DNA of 64,000 nucleotides from Atrina japonica (GCA_030159075.1 BROG01000349.1:248001-312000), one strand, 5' to 3'; counted from the first letter of the stretch, positions 1 through 11,700 are shown. Notes: generated by a model not told the origin, from the letters alone. Program-made: numbers and translations.

Positions 1-2070
1 GTATAGGAATTATAATAAAATAAAAAGAGATTATGTCAGAACGTAAGTACATATGTAAATAACAGCAAAATGCTAAAAAAAAAATTACCCCCAAAAGTCT
101 AAATATAGCCCACATGATCTAAGAGTAAAAGGAAATTGAATCGTACATTATGAACTTGATAATATTTTACAAAATGGGTCCGTCTTTCCCACAATGAGTC
201 TGTAACTTCAACAGGTGATTTGTTTCTGATTAACAATATCTTTATTTTGAGTGCTAATTCAGTACATAAACAATGGGACAAAATGAAACTAGTAATTACA
301 GCTGGTTCATATTGATATAATTAACTTGATTTCCAAATGTGCAACAGTTTAACCAAGACAACAAAAGAATATTTAAATAGATCAACCCCTGAGAACAATG
401 AACTCTTCTAGAAATCATTGATTTAGGCAAGTCCAAATGTGTCTTTAGGGGTGAACGAGTTAAATAGATCAAATGGAAGTTCATGAAATTGTCAAGATCT
501 AAGTTTTTATTGTTACTTATTAACTTATTGACCCCTGTATCCAGATTTCAACTTGATTTAGGCAAGTCCAAATGTGTCTTTAGGGGTGAACGAGTTATAT
601 AGATCAAATGGAAGTTCATGAAATTGTCAAGATCTAAGTTTTTATTATTACTTATTAACTTATATCCAGATTTCAACTTGATTTAGGCAAGTCCAAATGT
701 GTCTTTAGGGGTGAAGGAGTTAAATAGATCAAATGGAAGTTTATGAAATTGTCAAGATCTAAGTTTTTATTGTTACTTATTAACTTATTGACCCCTGTAT
801 CCAGATTTCAACTCATCCATTTCAAAGAATGGTGAAGTCCAATGTCATAATTCAGGAGTGCATACATATATTTAGAATCCAAATTTTATGAAAATATTGA
901 TCCCTGGATTATGACAGTAGACCATACACACAATTGCTTGGGGTAGTCTAAATATGACCACAGGGGTTGATGAGGTAATAAGTGTGTTGTCTAATTGTAT
1001 GTTGCTGTTAAAACTGCACACATTTGCTTTCTTAGGTCTCTAGAGAAAATGACTGACGTTACATATTACAAAACATTGGCAATTATTTGAATTTCAATTT
1101 TTTATTTTCAAAGTGCTCATGTTTTCTGATTAGTTTCTATCAGATGAGACAGCAATAATGACCACAGTATCAATATATACATTTCTGTTACACAATCTAT
1201 TCTTCTGAAGACTTATTGGTTTCACTGGTGAAAATTCGGAATATTTGTAATGAAAGTTTAACAATTAAATATCTCTAACTTGTTGGTTTTAAATCTTGCT
1301 GTTATTCATTGTTTATAAAAGTTATTTTATTTTAAGCCTAGTTATTTGATCTTATGACCAGCTATTTTATCTTAATCCTACTTATTTTATCTAAAGCTTC
1401 GCTATTTTTTCCTTGGCTTACTTATCTTATCTTAAGGCTACTTATTTTATCTGAAGCTTAGTTATTTTATCTGAAGCCTATTTATTTTGAATTTTTCTGT
1501 ACTGATTTTTGGTTATTGTTCATTTCATTGAGTTTCATAAAATTATAATTTATTATTTTCTCTATCACAGAAAATCTCTTTGCTTTGTTTTAAAAAATTC
1601 TATCCCCAGTTTAAGACTCACCCTTTGTAAGATGTTTTAAATTTCTTATTTAAACTATATAAAAGCCATGCAGACTAATGTTGAACTAGTCATTTTAGTA
1701 ATTTGTATAATTTATAAGTTTACGTACTGTATAGCTGTTTAATTTCACGTGGAAAAAAATATTGTATGTCTGAAAGGAACTTATATAACAGGCTTAAATT
1801 TCGCACAACACTGTTTCCAAAAACAGAAGTGTAATAGGAGTTGAAGTGAAGCTTATAAACATTTTGTGATTATGTATATGCTGTCTGGTTATATATGAAA
1901 ACATTTTGATAAGAAATGGTTTTATATTTTTTACTGTTGACACTTTGTCTTTCTGATACTGTATAAGTATACTGTATTATATTCTCTGGTATTTAATTTT
2001 TGTGGTATTTTCTTTAATCCTGGATATAGCAAAATTAAATCCCATGAGAATAAAAGCAACCATACAGTTA
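1..2070. other. Intergenic, no gene seen
   Basis: No coding exon could be supported on either strand; the short open frames lack homology and splice context. The stretch holds a tandem repeat at 415-815 and a degenerate AT-rich repeat at 1319-1490 with a unit of roughly 21-24 bp built on TTATTTTATCT. Confidence 0.6.
366..815. repeat. Tandem repeat seeded by a hairpin MITE
   Basis: About three copies of a 125-136 bp unit beginning GATTTAGGCAAGTCCAAATG, with TCTTTAGGGGTGAACGAGTT inside. The first copy carries the inverted half (CAACCCCTGAGAACAATG at about 383) of the short hairpin element found at seven places in this window. One terminus plus flank seems to have been duplicated in tandem. Confidence 0.8.
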
Positions 2071-2087
2071 GTATGTTCAACTCATCA

Positions 2088-2093
2088 TTTATT
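2088..2093 (-). terminator. SREK1: Candidate SREK1 polyadenylation signal
   Basis: AATAAA on the minus strand about 235 bases beyond the SREK1 stop codon. It is a plausible 3' end of the transcript, but the region is AT-rich and chance hexamers are common. Confidence 0.35.
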
Positions 2094-2327
2094 AACAAAA
2101 ACATATGAAATAAAAGAAATAAAATTTGCACCTAACACATGACAATCTGTGGGAGGGAACCTTGAAGGGATTTCAACATATTTATCGTCACTTTCTCAAA
2201 TTCTCACAAAAAGTTACATTATATAATTTACGAACAAAGATCTCCAAATGACTTGTACAAATCGTATGAACATGACAAAGCAATATAAAGGTGTAACACT
2301 TGTATACTTGTAATTAAAGATTTCTCT

Positions 2328-5300
2328 TTACCTAGATCTGGACTTGGATCTACGAGAACGTCCTTTAGATCGAGATCTAGATCTTCGTCTGGAGCGTGAT
2401 CTTTTTCTGGACCTACATTACAATTGAGAAACAAATAAACATTTATCATATGACAATCACAAAAAATAAGCGAATCTTCATTTCACATATTGATTGATCT
2501 CAACACAAAATAAATCTAAAGAAATCAAAAATATCAACAAGAAACAGCAAAAGGTGGTATGGCCTAATTGTCGATGCTAAATTACAGCCAGACATTATCA
2601 ATGCATAGATCAATAATAGCTGCACAATCTGGCAAAATAGGGGGTATAGTTTTATGAGTTGGAAAACTTGCATTAAATCCCTTTGCAAATGGAATCATTT
2701 CATTATCTCATTATGTCAAAATTGAATGAGTCGATATTCAGGATACCGTCAAAGTTGAACAGCCAGTCCAGATTTTTATGGATAGAAAAATGAGTTAATC
2801 AAAAATTTAAATTATCTCGAATTCTGGATATCTCTTGGAAGCAATAGGGACATTCTTGTGAATTTCGCGATTCCAACATGTTGAAATATTAAAAAATGTT
2901 TAATCAAGATAGATATAAGATAGTTACCTTGAACGTCTCTTTCGTGACCGAGAAGTAGATCTTTTTCTTGATCTTGACCTGGATTTACGTCCTCTGGAAC
3001 GAGACCTCCTTGAATGCGATCGTTTTCTTGATCTAGAACGACGTGACCTTGACCTCCTTCTAGACCTTGACCTACTCCGCTTTCGAGATCTTGAGCGTGA
3101 TCTATGTTTTCGTGATTTTGATGCTGACCTAGATCTACTTCTGCCAGCTACCAGAAAAGAATTTTATCAGTTTAGAATCAAACCATGTACAAAATAATAA
3201 TTCAAGAAATCTTTTATTTTATTTTTCATTTGTTTGACTAAATTACTGAAGTAATACTCAAAATACCTCTGACATAAATTGCAATGTTTCAAAAACTTGT
3301 ATTTCATAGGTTGAAAACTAATCTATGATAAATGCACAATAATTAACGACCACATCGAATTTCAAAGAAACAATGTATTAAAATAATGATCGAGATTTTA
3401 AATCTTTACAAATTATTATTGACTTACACAGCAGTTACGTTATGATATCATTACCTGGTTCATCAACAGCTGCTGAAATGAGTGATTGTGCTTCCTTTAC
3501 TTTCTTCATGGCTTCTTCAATCTCTCTCTGTGCAGCCTCTTGAGTTTTAGAGACAGGTTTTGTGATTGCATTATTTGAATGATTAACTCTGAAAACACAA
3601 AACATCCATTAACATGACAAAACATCTTAACACACATGGGACGCCTGTGACTAACAGTACGAAGAAATTTTGAACTTAACACATAACATGACGTATAATT
3701 CTATAGTGAATTTCATAATGCAAAGTGGGTGTGTCTCTTCATTGTACTCACGAAACTGAATACACCAAACACAGTCTGTTATAAGGCCCGTCAGAATGGA
3801 ATTCATATAGGGAGGCTACAGAAAAGGAAAGTATTTTTTGACTTATTGCTGATGGCAAAGAGTAACTATTCATGTGCAATAACATTATAATTCAAACCAT
3901 GCACTGTCAAATTATGGAGGGGAGCTAAAGCCCCTCAACCTCTCACCCTGCTTCCAACAGGCCTGGCTATGTATTCGAGTCAGACATCTTTGTACTTTGG
4001 AGGAAACCACCAGAAAAAGAGGCAAGATTAAAATGCTTGACATATCTTTTAAGAAATTTCTACTTTCAGTCTGTTCTCATATACTTATCTATCCAATTAA
4101 TTCTAATAGGTTATCAGAACACTGTATCAGAAATGTATTATACAATGATAATGAAAAAATCAAAAAGCAAAGAAACATGTATGTTGTGATACAAATCTAT
4201 TTTAACTGATTAACGTTTATGCAAATGATGTCACTGAAGTCACAACAGTGTGGAACAAAGTTTTTAAAGATATTTCCACTGTTGAGCACATATTCAAGAA
4301 TGTTTAAATCTAGAGCTGCTACTTTTCACCTTTTTTGATCAATCAAAACTCTTCCTATATTAGTCAATTTCATGTAAGCATATTATTTTCTGGTCTTACT
4401 TACGTGATAGGTTTTCCCTGAAACATAACACCATTGTATGTCAGGGCTGTGGCTACAGATCTTTGATCTGTAAATTCAACAAAGGCAAATTCTTCTCCAG
4501 CCATCCTGACATATTTCACCTCTCCGACTTGGGAGAAAAACTTCAGAACTTGATCTGAACTAACCTACAAAGAGAGAACAAACTCATGTTAAAAAGGGTT
4601 ATCAACAAGAATAAACTGAAAATTGTTACTGTATGTTAGTGAGTAGTTTTGAGCTTGGCAATAATTAAATTTTCATTTGAAATTTTCACTAGTGTCCAAG
4701 AGGTTAGAGTTTTTACTAGATTTCTTTTCATGCCAGTTCAATATAAAATACCAACATTAAAAATTTTTACTTTAAATTTATTTTTAAAGACTTATCTTGA
4801 TAAAGAATGTTTCATTATAACTTCAATTCTGACTTTTGTTATAAATGAAGTCATTGCAGTGATGATTCATTCAATCTGATATTCCTACCATAACATGACA
4901 CTACGGTTTTAAGTCCAATTTGAAAATCAGGCAAAATGGCAAATGAACATATAATATAAATAATATCAAGTATTAGCATACCTACAAACCCTTGAAAATG
5001 ACAAAGTAAATCAAATGAATTATCTTTCTCTGTAAAGATCAATTCACCTCCCTAAAATTTTAATGGGATACCTTAAAGCCACACTTGCAATCCCAAAGTT
5101 TCAGAAAACACCATTTGTTCCTTTTACTTGATTTGAAAACACGTCCTTGATATTCTGAAGACTTCTCTTTCCCAGATGTTTGTTTTTTCTTAAATAAACT
5201 TACAATGAGCTTCCATGACCACTAACGTGTACAGTATGTAGTTATCACTTAATTCTGATTATTCTATAGTGTTGCCATTTTATATTTTTTTTTTGGATTT

Positions 5301-8300
5301 ACAGATATGCTTACATAAAAAATAAACAGAAAACTGGTAATAGGGCATTACAAAAATCAATCAAACCCAAAATGTGGGAAAATGGGAAAAAATGGGAACA
5401 GGGATTTGTATAAATGAAAATGGAGAATAATTCAACATAAATGGGATCATTTGTCAGGTATGTATTACGTTTGATCCAGATTTAGACCTGAATCATTCTG
5501 CTTGTTGGTAAATACTTCAACACTGAGTCTTTGCAAGTCTTTCATGTAACACAATAAGTAACGGAATGTTGTTAACAAATTATAAAACTACTGTATACCT
5601 GGAGATTTTCGCCGCTGGTTATCCCATCCCCCCCCCCAAATGAAAACATATTTACCCCGTCCTTAAATCACCTTAGTCTTATCCGTTGGAATGGCATGTA
5701 TGTCTATGTTTCAATTATTTAGCTTGAAAATTTTGATTTCATATTAATTTTGCCCCTTAAAAAGTTAAACCAGAGTGAAAATGTTCAGTTGTACAGTATT
5801 ACAAACAATTTATTCGTACAACTTACATTTGCTGCTAAGTTACCAACATAGACTGTACGTCTGATTTCTTCTATTTTAGCTGGATCTGTGTGACCAGGTA
5901 AAGCAGGATACTGTGGCAGTCCCAAAGCTGTAAGTCTTGGATCATAAGTTGTAATCATCTGTGTAGCCCCTGATCCAGTCAGCTGCAAGAAGTATGGATA
6001 CGTGTAAATGTGAATCAAGCAAGCACACACACATACAAACAAGAGACCATTCAAATGAATTTATAGTAGATATTGACTCTGTAGTCAAGTTTGACAATAA
6101 TGGTTTGCAGCTCATGTTTTATTTATCTGAATATTTTCATTTATAATCTGCTGTTTAATTTTAATATTTATTCTATGTTATCCGCCTTTCATTAAAATAT
6201 CTACATACCTGACTTATAACAGTTATATCACCTGACTTATAACATTTACATACCTGACTTATGACATTACTAGGCCAGCTAGGTGTGCCCGGTATCATAC
6301 CAGCTACAGCTGATGGAGCTAATTTAAGTGCTGTTACCTCATCTGGTATTCTTCCTAAAAGACATTAAAAAGGTAATTAACTAACATATTTTTGTTTCCG
6401 CGCCATTATAGCAATAGCAACAATTAAGGTGAACGTTCATTTTTTCAGACTAATTAATGGGACCCAGTCAAAATTGCAAATCTCATCTTTTTTCCTCAAA
6501 ATCTGTCCGAAAAATTCCTGACTAAGTTGACTAACAAACTTTACATAATTACCTCTAGAAGTGAACCAATGACTGAAAACATAATAATTCAAGAGGCCCA
6601 TGGACCTTAATCGCCACCTGAAATACCCAGATTTGGCCTGTTTTGGACACCTTGACCTTTGACCCCATGACCTTGAAATTTTGTCAAAACAATACTAAGA
6701 TTATTCCTGCTTTCTCATATATCCTCATACGAGAGACCAGAGTGTCTAAGTGACTGTATGATACAACTGTGAGGTCACCAGTATCTCAACAGATCATATG
6801 ATACAAATGCAAAGTTGCCCAAAGGGTGAAGATTTTTTTGCACTTTGTAACAACTCTCCCCAATTGTAAGTTTTAGCATTATTGCTGTCTGCTTTATCAT
6901 ATGGTTTTAATATAACGTATTTGTCCTTGAAAGGGCACCTGCTTTAATAAGGACGCCCCTGGATATTTTTTTATGTATATCTATTGACTGTTTGAAAAAT
7001 ACTTTTTTAATTCTAATTAGTTTAGATTACCGTCCGATTTCATCATACTTTTTTCTGTTTGGTGCAATAAATATCAACTATACCTGCAAAATTGCAAAAG
7101 AACATATTTTAACTACGTTGTAAGCAATACTTTGATGCAGGGAGGTCGCCATTGACGTTCATCAACAAACGAAATGAAACCAGTCATAGTTAAGTTTTTT
7201 TTTATTAAATACTTGTCAATTAAAATGTATTCGCTATCAAAAAATAATACTTATCACAATTTTTTCTACAAAGAAATATGAAACTTGTCCAATTATTTGT
7301 TTACTCCGCAACTTTATAAAACTGAATTCGGGTTTGGGATTTCAAGCGAAGCGTTGTCATCAAACTTCCCATTTTGTCTACTGCTGTCATTTTAAACCGT
7401 CCGCAATTACAAAAATCTCACATAATACCAGTTTTACACTTTTAATGTCAGAGATTGTATTAAATCAAAGAAATTGTCCAAATTATCGGTTTCAATGAAC
7501 TTGAAGCATCTGCGTAAGGCATGAATCACTCATACTCGTAATGCCCGTTTCCTGATCTCGCAGTTCAAATGGTTAATCTTAATTTGACAGTTACACATTT
7601 TGCTACATTGTTTCTTTTCCACTATTAATACATCAGGGGGATTACAAAGTAATTAAGTCAGTAAAAACAGCTATATACACTGTTGATAACGTTGCATAGT
7701 GGAGTATTTTACCTTTTTTTAAAACGTAATCAAAATGTGCTTCATGACAGAAAAAAATGTAAAAATAAGGGCGCCCTGTACTCCAATTACCAACAACTGG
7801 CGACTTTTTAAGGTGAAATACGGTACTTGCCATCCATAACAGGAACAACGATAAGTGCTCTATCAATAAATACTGTGTTTGTAAGATGTAGTGCAATCCC
7901 AGTACTGGTGCTGTCATCATATTTGATGTAGCAAACTTTGGCTGACACATCTGTCTCTGGTTGTCTGAAATGTATGAATTAAAGATACAAATGAAGTAAA
8001 TGTGAATAGTTCAATTACACACCTAAAACTAAAAAAAAGGTTTCATACAAATGCCTTGGGTCTAGGCAATTAATTTAGCAGTTTTTTTTAATAAAGCCAA
8101 AATAAATTGACGGGAACATTGACACCTAAGGGAGGTCATTCATAGATGACCCATAGTGGAATATGTTAGATCCTCTGTATGACAATCAGAAAATTGGAGA
8201 GGTGAGAGAATGGTTTTTAATAGAGAGCAAAGCCCTGATATATGTAAGAGGTCACACTTTTCCTACTACATCCGAGTACTCGTACTACTACTACTAGAAA

Positions 8301-9683
8301 AATAAATCTGCTCACATCGGGAATTTGCATGTGGCATTAGCAAAATGTCGGAACTACAGCAACTTTAACCCGATGCTTGACCAGTAATTTGTATTAACTA
8401 TTATCATTGTATTTAAATCAAACATTTTGGAGACATCCTTTCCAGAAGTATTAGTGTTCTAAATACTTCACCTCACAACTTGGAGACATTTTCTGGAAGT
8501 ATTAAGTGTTCTAAATATTTCACGTCACATCTGAACTTTGAGGTCATTTTATGGGAAAGGTGTTGCCCTTGTGAGATCAAATAGATTCTCAAAGAATGCC
8601 TTTTCACACACTTTAAAACATTATCAAAGCATTCATTGCCATAGTTCAAATGATAATTTTATTTCAAGCAATGGAACATTGACATGTTTTAAACAACATG
8701 TAAAACTTCACCCTCTGCACAGGTAATACCTATGTCTTATTACATATATCCATAATTAATTAGATTGTGTAAATTCAGTCACTGTAATTATCAATAAAGT
8801 AGATGTGATTGTACCTTTTCAACTGACAGATGTAAACCTAATATAGTGTTAAAGTGGAATCTAATCACTGTCATGGTACAGGTATCATTTAAAATTTGAT
8901 GAACTGGACATCACCGCACTGGAGGAAAGCACTACCTCAGTACTGTAATATCTGACCAAGTCCAAGACGGTGAGAAATTTAGACTTGATAAGAATAGGCC
9001 TAATTTTCTGCCCTAAGAAATAGATGATTAAAACAATCACTAAACTGCTGTGAAAATGTCATTTTGCATCTTGCTACGAAGAAAGCATAAGGGAGTACTT
9101 CTGCCCATGATTTTACCTACTGCTTAAAATCGGGCCAGAAAATTCAGCCTATGATAAGAATAGAATTGAGCAACGGAAATCAATGTCTATAAACTTGTTA
9201 GACTCTGGTCCCACTGTGCTGTGGCACTATTTTCAGAAACCCCCATGCATGATTCTATCTATTTGAAGGTTTATCATCATTAGGCTAGATCTAAATTAGT
9301 GTCACTCAGCAATTCATTGCAGCCATGTTGTTAAAACTTGTTTTACAAAAGACATTTCTGTGAAACAGAAAATGCTGCACATGATAGTTACAGTATGTAT
9401 GAAAATTGCAAAGTACCGCCATACTGTGGGCAGTCAACGTAATGAACAAAACAGACTTAGGGTATAGTACAGTAACTGAAGCCTGATTCAATAAATGTGA
9501 AATGGCTGAATTTGCGAATACACAATTTCAGATTTTGAATAGTTATACGCACTCCGCAGTTGGATACACTTTGCATTCCTCAACTCTGCCGAGAAACCCA
9601 AACAGCGTTTTCATCTGCTCCTTCGATGCAGATGGTGCCACATTGGTAATTTGTATAACTTTCGTGTTAATTTTATCCGTCAT
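2328..9683 (-). CDS. SREK1: SREK1 orthologue, splicing regulator with two RRMs and RS domain
   Basis: Rebuilt coding exons in 5'-3' order: 9553-9683, 7831-7964, 6254-6354, 5827-5982, 4404-4564, 3455-3588, 2928-3147, 2332-2412 (stop TAA at 2328-2330 if read straight on), about 373 aa. The family regulates splice-site choice in the nucleus through RRMs and an RS tail that contacts other SR proteins. RRM1 is at about residues 9-85 (VIQITNV, KVCYIKY) and RRM2 at about 165-235 (TVYVGNL, EEFAFVEF). A helical segment follows (AMKKVKEAQSLISAAV, about 250-270), then an RS domain at 273-373. Alignment with the remembered vertebrate protein is continuous through the linker (LPGHTDPAKIEEIRR). The vertebrate protein is longer, with extra charged sequence; here the RS tail is short. 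The ATG at 9681-9683 is followed directly by RRM1, so the start is secure. Introns are GT-AG except the second, which is GC-AG. Confidence 0.93.
2332..2412 (-). CDS. SREK1: SREK1 exon 8, end of RS domain
   Basis: Encodes residues 346-373, Arg-Ser repeats (RSRKRSRSRRRSRS). The acceptor TAG is at 2413-2415. At the 3' side AG|GTAAAG could be a donor, yet reading on gives AGG TAA, a stop at once. The exon may therefore be terminal, or it may splice to an acceptor at 2147-2149 (CCCTCCCACAG), which would replace the end with about 17 hydrophobic residues. Confidence 0.8.
2928..3147 (-). CDS. SREK1: SREK1 exon 7, RS domain
   Basis: Encodes about 73 residues, almost all Arg/Ser/Lys (starts AGRSRSRSASKSRKHRS). 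This is the target of SR-protein kinases in the family. Acceptor TAG at 3148-3150, donor GTAACT; phases match exons 6 and 8. Confidence 0.9.
3455..3588 (-). CDS. SREK1: SREK1 exon 6, conserved helix after RRM2
   Basis: Encodes VNHSNNAITKP, then a charged helix ending AQSLISAAVDEP, closely matching the vertebrate segment after RRM2. Acceptor TTTTCAG, donor GTAATG. Confidence 0.92.
4404..4564 (-). CDS. SREK1: SREK1 exon 5, body of RRM2
   Basis: Encodes residues 175-228, including FFSQVGEVKYVRMAGEEFAF. The loop before RNP1 (AGEEF) is about four residues shorter than in the vertebrate protein (AGDETQPTRF, from memory). Acceptor TTTGTAG, donor GTAAGT. Confidence 0.93.
5589..5770. mobile_element. 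MITE family B copy (rearranged)
   Basis: Starts with the terminal sequence ACTGTATACCTGGAGATTTTC shared with copies at 49.35, 52.03 and 62.77 kb. The interior (ACATATTTACCCCGTCC) is the reverse complement of the interior of those copies, so this is a rearranged or back-to-back copy in SREK1 intron 4. Confidence 0.6.
5827..5982 (-). CDS. SREK1: SREK1 exon 4, linker and start of RRM2
   Basis: 52 whole codons, ending REI-RRTVYVGNLAAN. The linker LPGHTDPAKIEE is the most recognisable SREK1 signature. Acceptor TTCTTGCAG, donor GTAAGT. Confidence 0.95.
6206..6256 (-). repeat. SREK1: Triplicated SREK1 exon-3 donor site
   Basis: The exon end plus donor, AAGTCAG|GTATGTA, occurs three times in about 65 bases (exon ends at 6254, 6232 and 6209). 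The first and third are 45 bases apart, in frame and free of stops, so the third donor would add 15 residues. The middle one (GTGATA) shifts the frame. Confidence 0.85.
6254..6354 (-). CDS. SREK1: SREK1 exon 3, inter-RRM linker
   Basis: Encodes RIPDEVTALKLAPSAVAGM and onward to VISQ. It joins exon 2 to give MDGRIPDEV, parallel to vertebrate AEGKIPEES. Acceptor TTTTAG, donor GTATGT. Confidence 0.92.
6590..6720. repeat. Interspersed repeat, AGGCCCATGG type
   Basis: GAGGCCCATGGACCTTAATC followed by GCCACCTGA resembles GAGGACCAAAGGGCCTTACT at 50.7 kb (also followed by a CACCTG). Lies in SREK1 intron 2 with no coding content. The family name is unknown to me. Confidence 0.4.
7831..7964 (-). CDS. 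SREK1: SREK1 exon 2, end of RRM1
   Basis: Encodes QPETDVSAKVCYIKY, then LTNTVFIDRALIVVPVMDG, nearly identical to vertebrate SREK1. Acceptor TTTCAG at 7965-7967. The donor is GCAAGT at 7825-7830, a non-canonical GC donor; it is the junction used here that restores frame and homology to exon 3. Confidence 0.93.
8424..8536. repeat. Two-copy direct repeat
   Basis: Two diverged copies of about 57 bp (GGAGACATYCTTTCCAGAAGTATTA-like, then TGTTCTAAATA) in SREK1 intron 1. No coding role seen. Confidence 0.6.
8987..9162. mobile_element. Inverted-repeat element with 10-bp direct repeats
   Basis: Inverted termini (GGCCTAATTTTCTG and CAGAAAATTCAGCC) are flanked on both sides by GATAAGAATA, at 8987-8996 and 9153-9162. 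A 9-11 bp target duplication is typical of Mutator-like elements, so this may be a small MULE-type MITE. Confidence 0.6.
9553..9683 (-). CDS. SREK1: SREK1 exon 1, start codon and first half of RRM1
   Basis: ATG at 9681-9683, then TDKINTKVIQITNVAPSASK and on to VYPTAE, matching the vertebrate RRM1 start. Donor GTGCGT. The 5'UTR probably lies just above 9684. A plus-strand frame over this exon is its shadow. Confidence 0.93.
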
Positions 9684-9759
9684 TTTTTTCTTTCTTCGAC
9701 GTCGTGTTCAGCAAAAATGGCGTTTACCTAACGCACCGGATATAGAATATTTGCGATAG

Positions 9760-11700
9760 TCGAAAAATACAACTTCTTAAAATTTTATGATAAATCTTCT
9801 ACACCTTTTTATTTCAATTAATGGTTATGACTCTAAATAATATTGTGTTATATATTTGATACAATAATTGTAACGGGAAAGGTTGAATTAAATCCACGTT
9901 GCAATATTGGTATTCGTAATTTTGGTAACGACAGTAATAAAGATCTGTATTGTGTCAACCTGATATAGACGGAACCGGCGAATGGCAAGAGCTAAAATAA
10001 TCTCATGCTCTCTATTGCCGTTTGTATATGTCAATAAATTTGATGATACAATAAATGGGACAGTGAAAGAAATAGAATATCTAAAATTTTAAATCGGATG
10101 AATAAAATGACAAAAATTGTCACAATGAATACTGCAATTGTAGATGGACTATCAGTACTTTCACTCCTATATACTCGTATAGACCAGTAGATCGATACCA
10201 ATTTTATCAGCAGAGGCATATCTCTCGTATCAGCCACCACGGGAAATTGTTATTCTGTCATTGATGTATGGAGAAACAAATGAAATGTCTCCCATCAATG
10301 GCAGAATGTCACCGAAACTGTCGGTAGTAACCTTTTGAAATTTTCTAAATTCACCTACACAAAAATAGAAATAAGATAAAAATACAAATTCATTGGAATC
10401 AAGATGTTCTTTAGAAGCAATGTCCTCAGAGAAGTAAGCCATTTGTTAAAAAAAATCTTATAATGTTTGGAAATATTGAAACATCTCGAGTCATTCTAGA
10501 TCGAAGTACAAAATGTCAACGAAATGGCACGTCAGAACTGTTTACTATGAATGGGTCAGATGCAGCACCTTCGTATAATTCCGTTACAATATGGATACTG
10601 TTCCATCAGATGTGATGTCTACTGAAGATTTAACTCATTCACCCCTGAAAAATATTGAACTCTTCTGTAAATCGATCAGTCCAAATATGTCTTTAGGGAT
10701 GAATGGTCATGGGCTAAAGGTGTTCCCATTCTTGTATGACGACCATGTTTCGCGTTGTGCTATGGAAATGATTCCTGAATAATATTTCAGTGCAATCCGG
10801 ATCATCATTGTATCTGGAAATTCGGAGAATGATTCTGGCATTTCCTTCAGGATCTTGAATTTTTTGGATAAGAAAATAATCCCTTATAGATCTATTCAAA
10901 ATTTAAAACCCGTATCTGTATTACAAAAACCTGTGAAAACAAAGCTGACCAGTGAAACATTAAGGCGACCTCAAATGTCTTCCACAAAAGACTAATTTTG
11001 AGTCGTACAACAATAACAACAACAAAATCATTTTTTAGACTAAGTTATTTGGTTTGACCCTTAAAAAAAAACTTTTCAACTGTATCAGTAAGTAATTTAT
11101 TTGCTTTTTCTTTGAAATATACAAACGATGCATTAAATGTTGCAACATCGGTCAAGACTGTGTAAAACAATAGCGTTCATTAGCACCGGAAGTCAGCAAG
11201 TTCTTTCAACGTTTGTTTTTGGAAGCACTTCATTTTTATCTTTTAGAATATTTATTTTGTAATTGATTCAATGACGTGTTATTTTTGATAAACTGTTTCC
11301 AAAAGATTCCAATGAAATTCAATGTCATCCAAAGGGAAAAAAGTAAAACACCCAAATGTTCACAAATTCTCGGCCCCTTGGCCATTATCAAGTGAAAGAC
11401 GACAATATCTATATTAGTTAAATAGTATCAAGTCTGCATCACTTGCTTGTTCTTACTATTTGCTAAAACCCTTGATAAATCAAAAAGTAAGAACAACATA
11501 GAAAGGTCCCCAGATTTTAATAACGTACTAGCCTACTAGGGGCCTATACGTCGTCTTTCCGGACGAAACAACGACAATTAGAGATGTACTAAATGTCGTC
11601 CTTTTTGACAAAAGATTGTAAGTACTAAATATCTTTTTGTTACGAAATAACCCAAAGTCAACCATCCTAATTTATAGCTATAGACAGCGATCGCTGCTAT
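9760..11700. other. Intergenic, no supported gene
   Basis: Sequence upstream of SREK1. A minus-strand open frame at 10230-10442 (acceptor-like TTTGTGTAG inside, then EFRKFQKVTTDSFGDILPL) is weakly reminiscent of a PIF/Harbinger transposase N-terminus, but is too short to claim. A hairpin MITE lies at 10632-10710. Confidence 0.5.
10632..10710. mobile_element. Hairpin MITE family A copy
   Basis: ACTCATTCACCCCTGAAAAA, then AACTCTTCTGTAAATCGATC and TCTTTAGGGATGAATGG: a near-palindromic element of about 85 bp seen repeatedly in the window. The right end is more decayed here. Confidence 0.75.

Noticed and set aside
2228..2449. Acidic frame GPEKDHAPDEDLDLDLKD
   Set aside because: Off-frame reading of SREK1 exon 8, which is Arg/Ser-rich in the correct phase.
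7642..7950. Minus-strand 102-codon frame
   Set aside because: It is SREK1 exon 2 read in the wrong frame; the right frame gives KVCYIKY and IDRALIVVP.
9502..9759. Plus-strand 85-codon frame with a hydrophobic stretch, looking like a small membrane protein
   Set aside because: It lies exactly antisense to SREK1 exon 1, which has clear RRM homology; it is a shadow frame.
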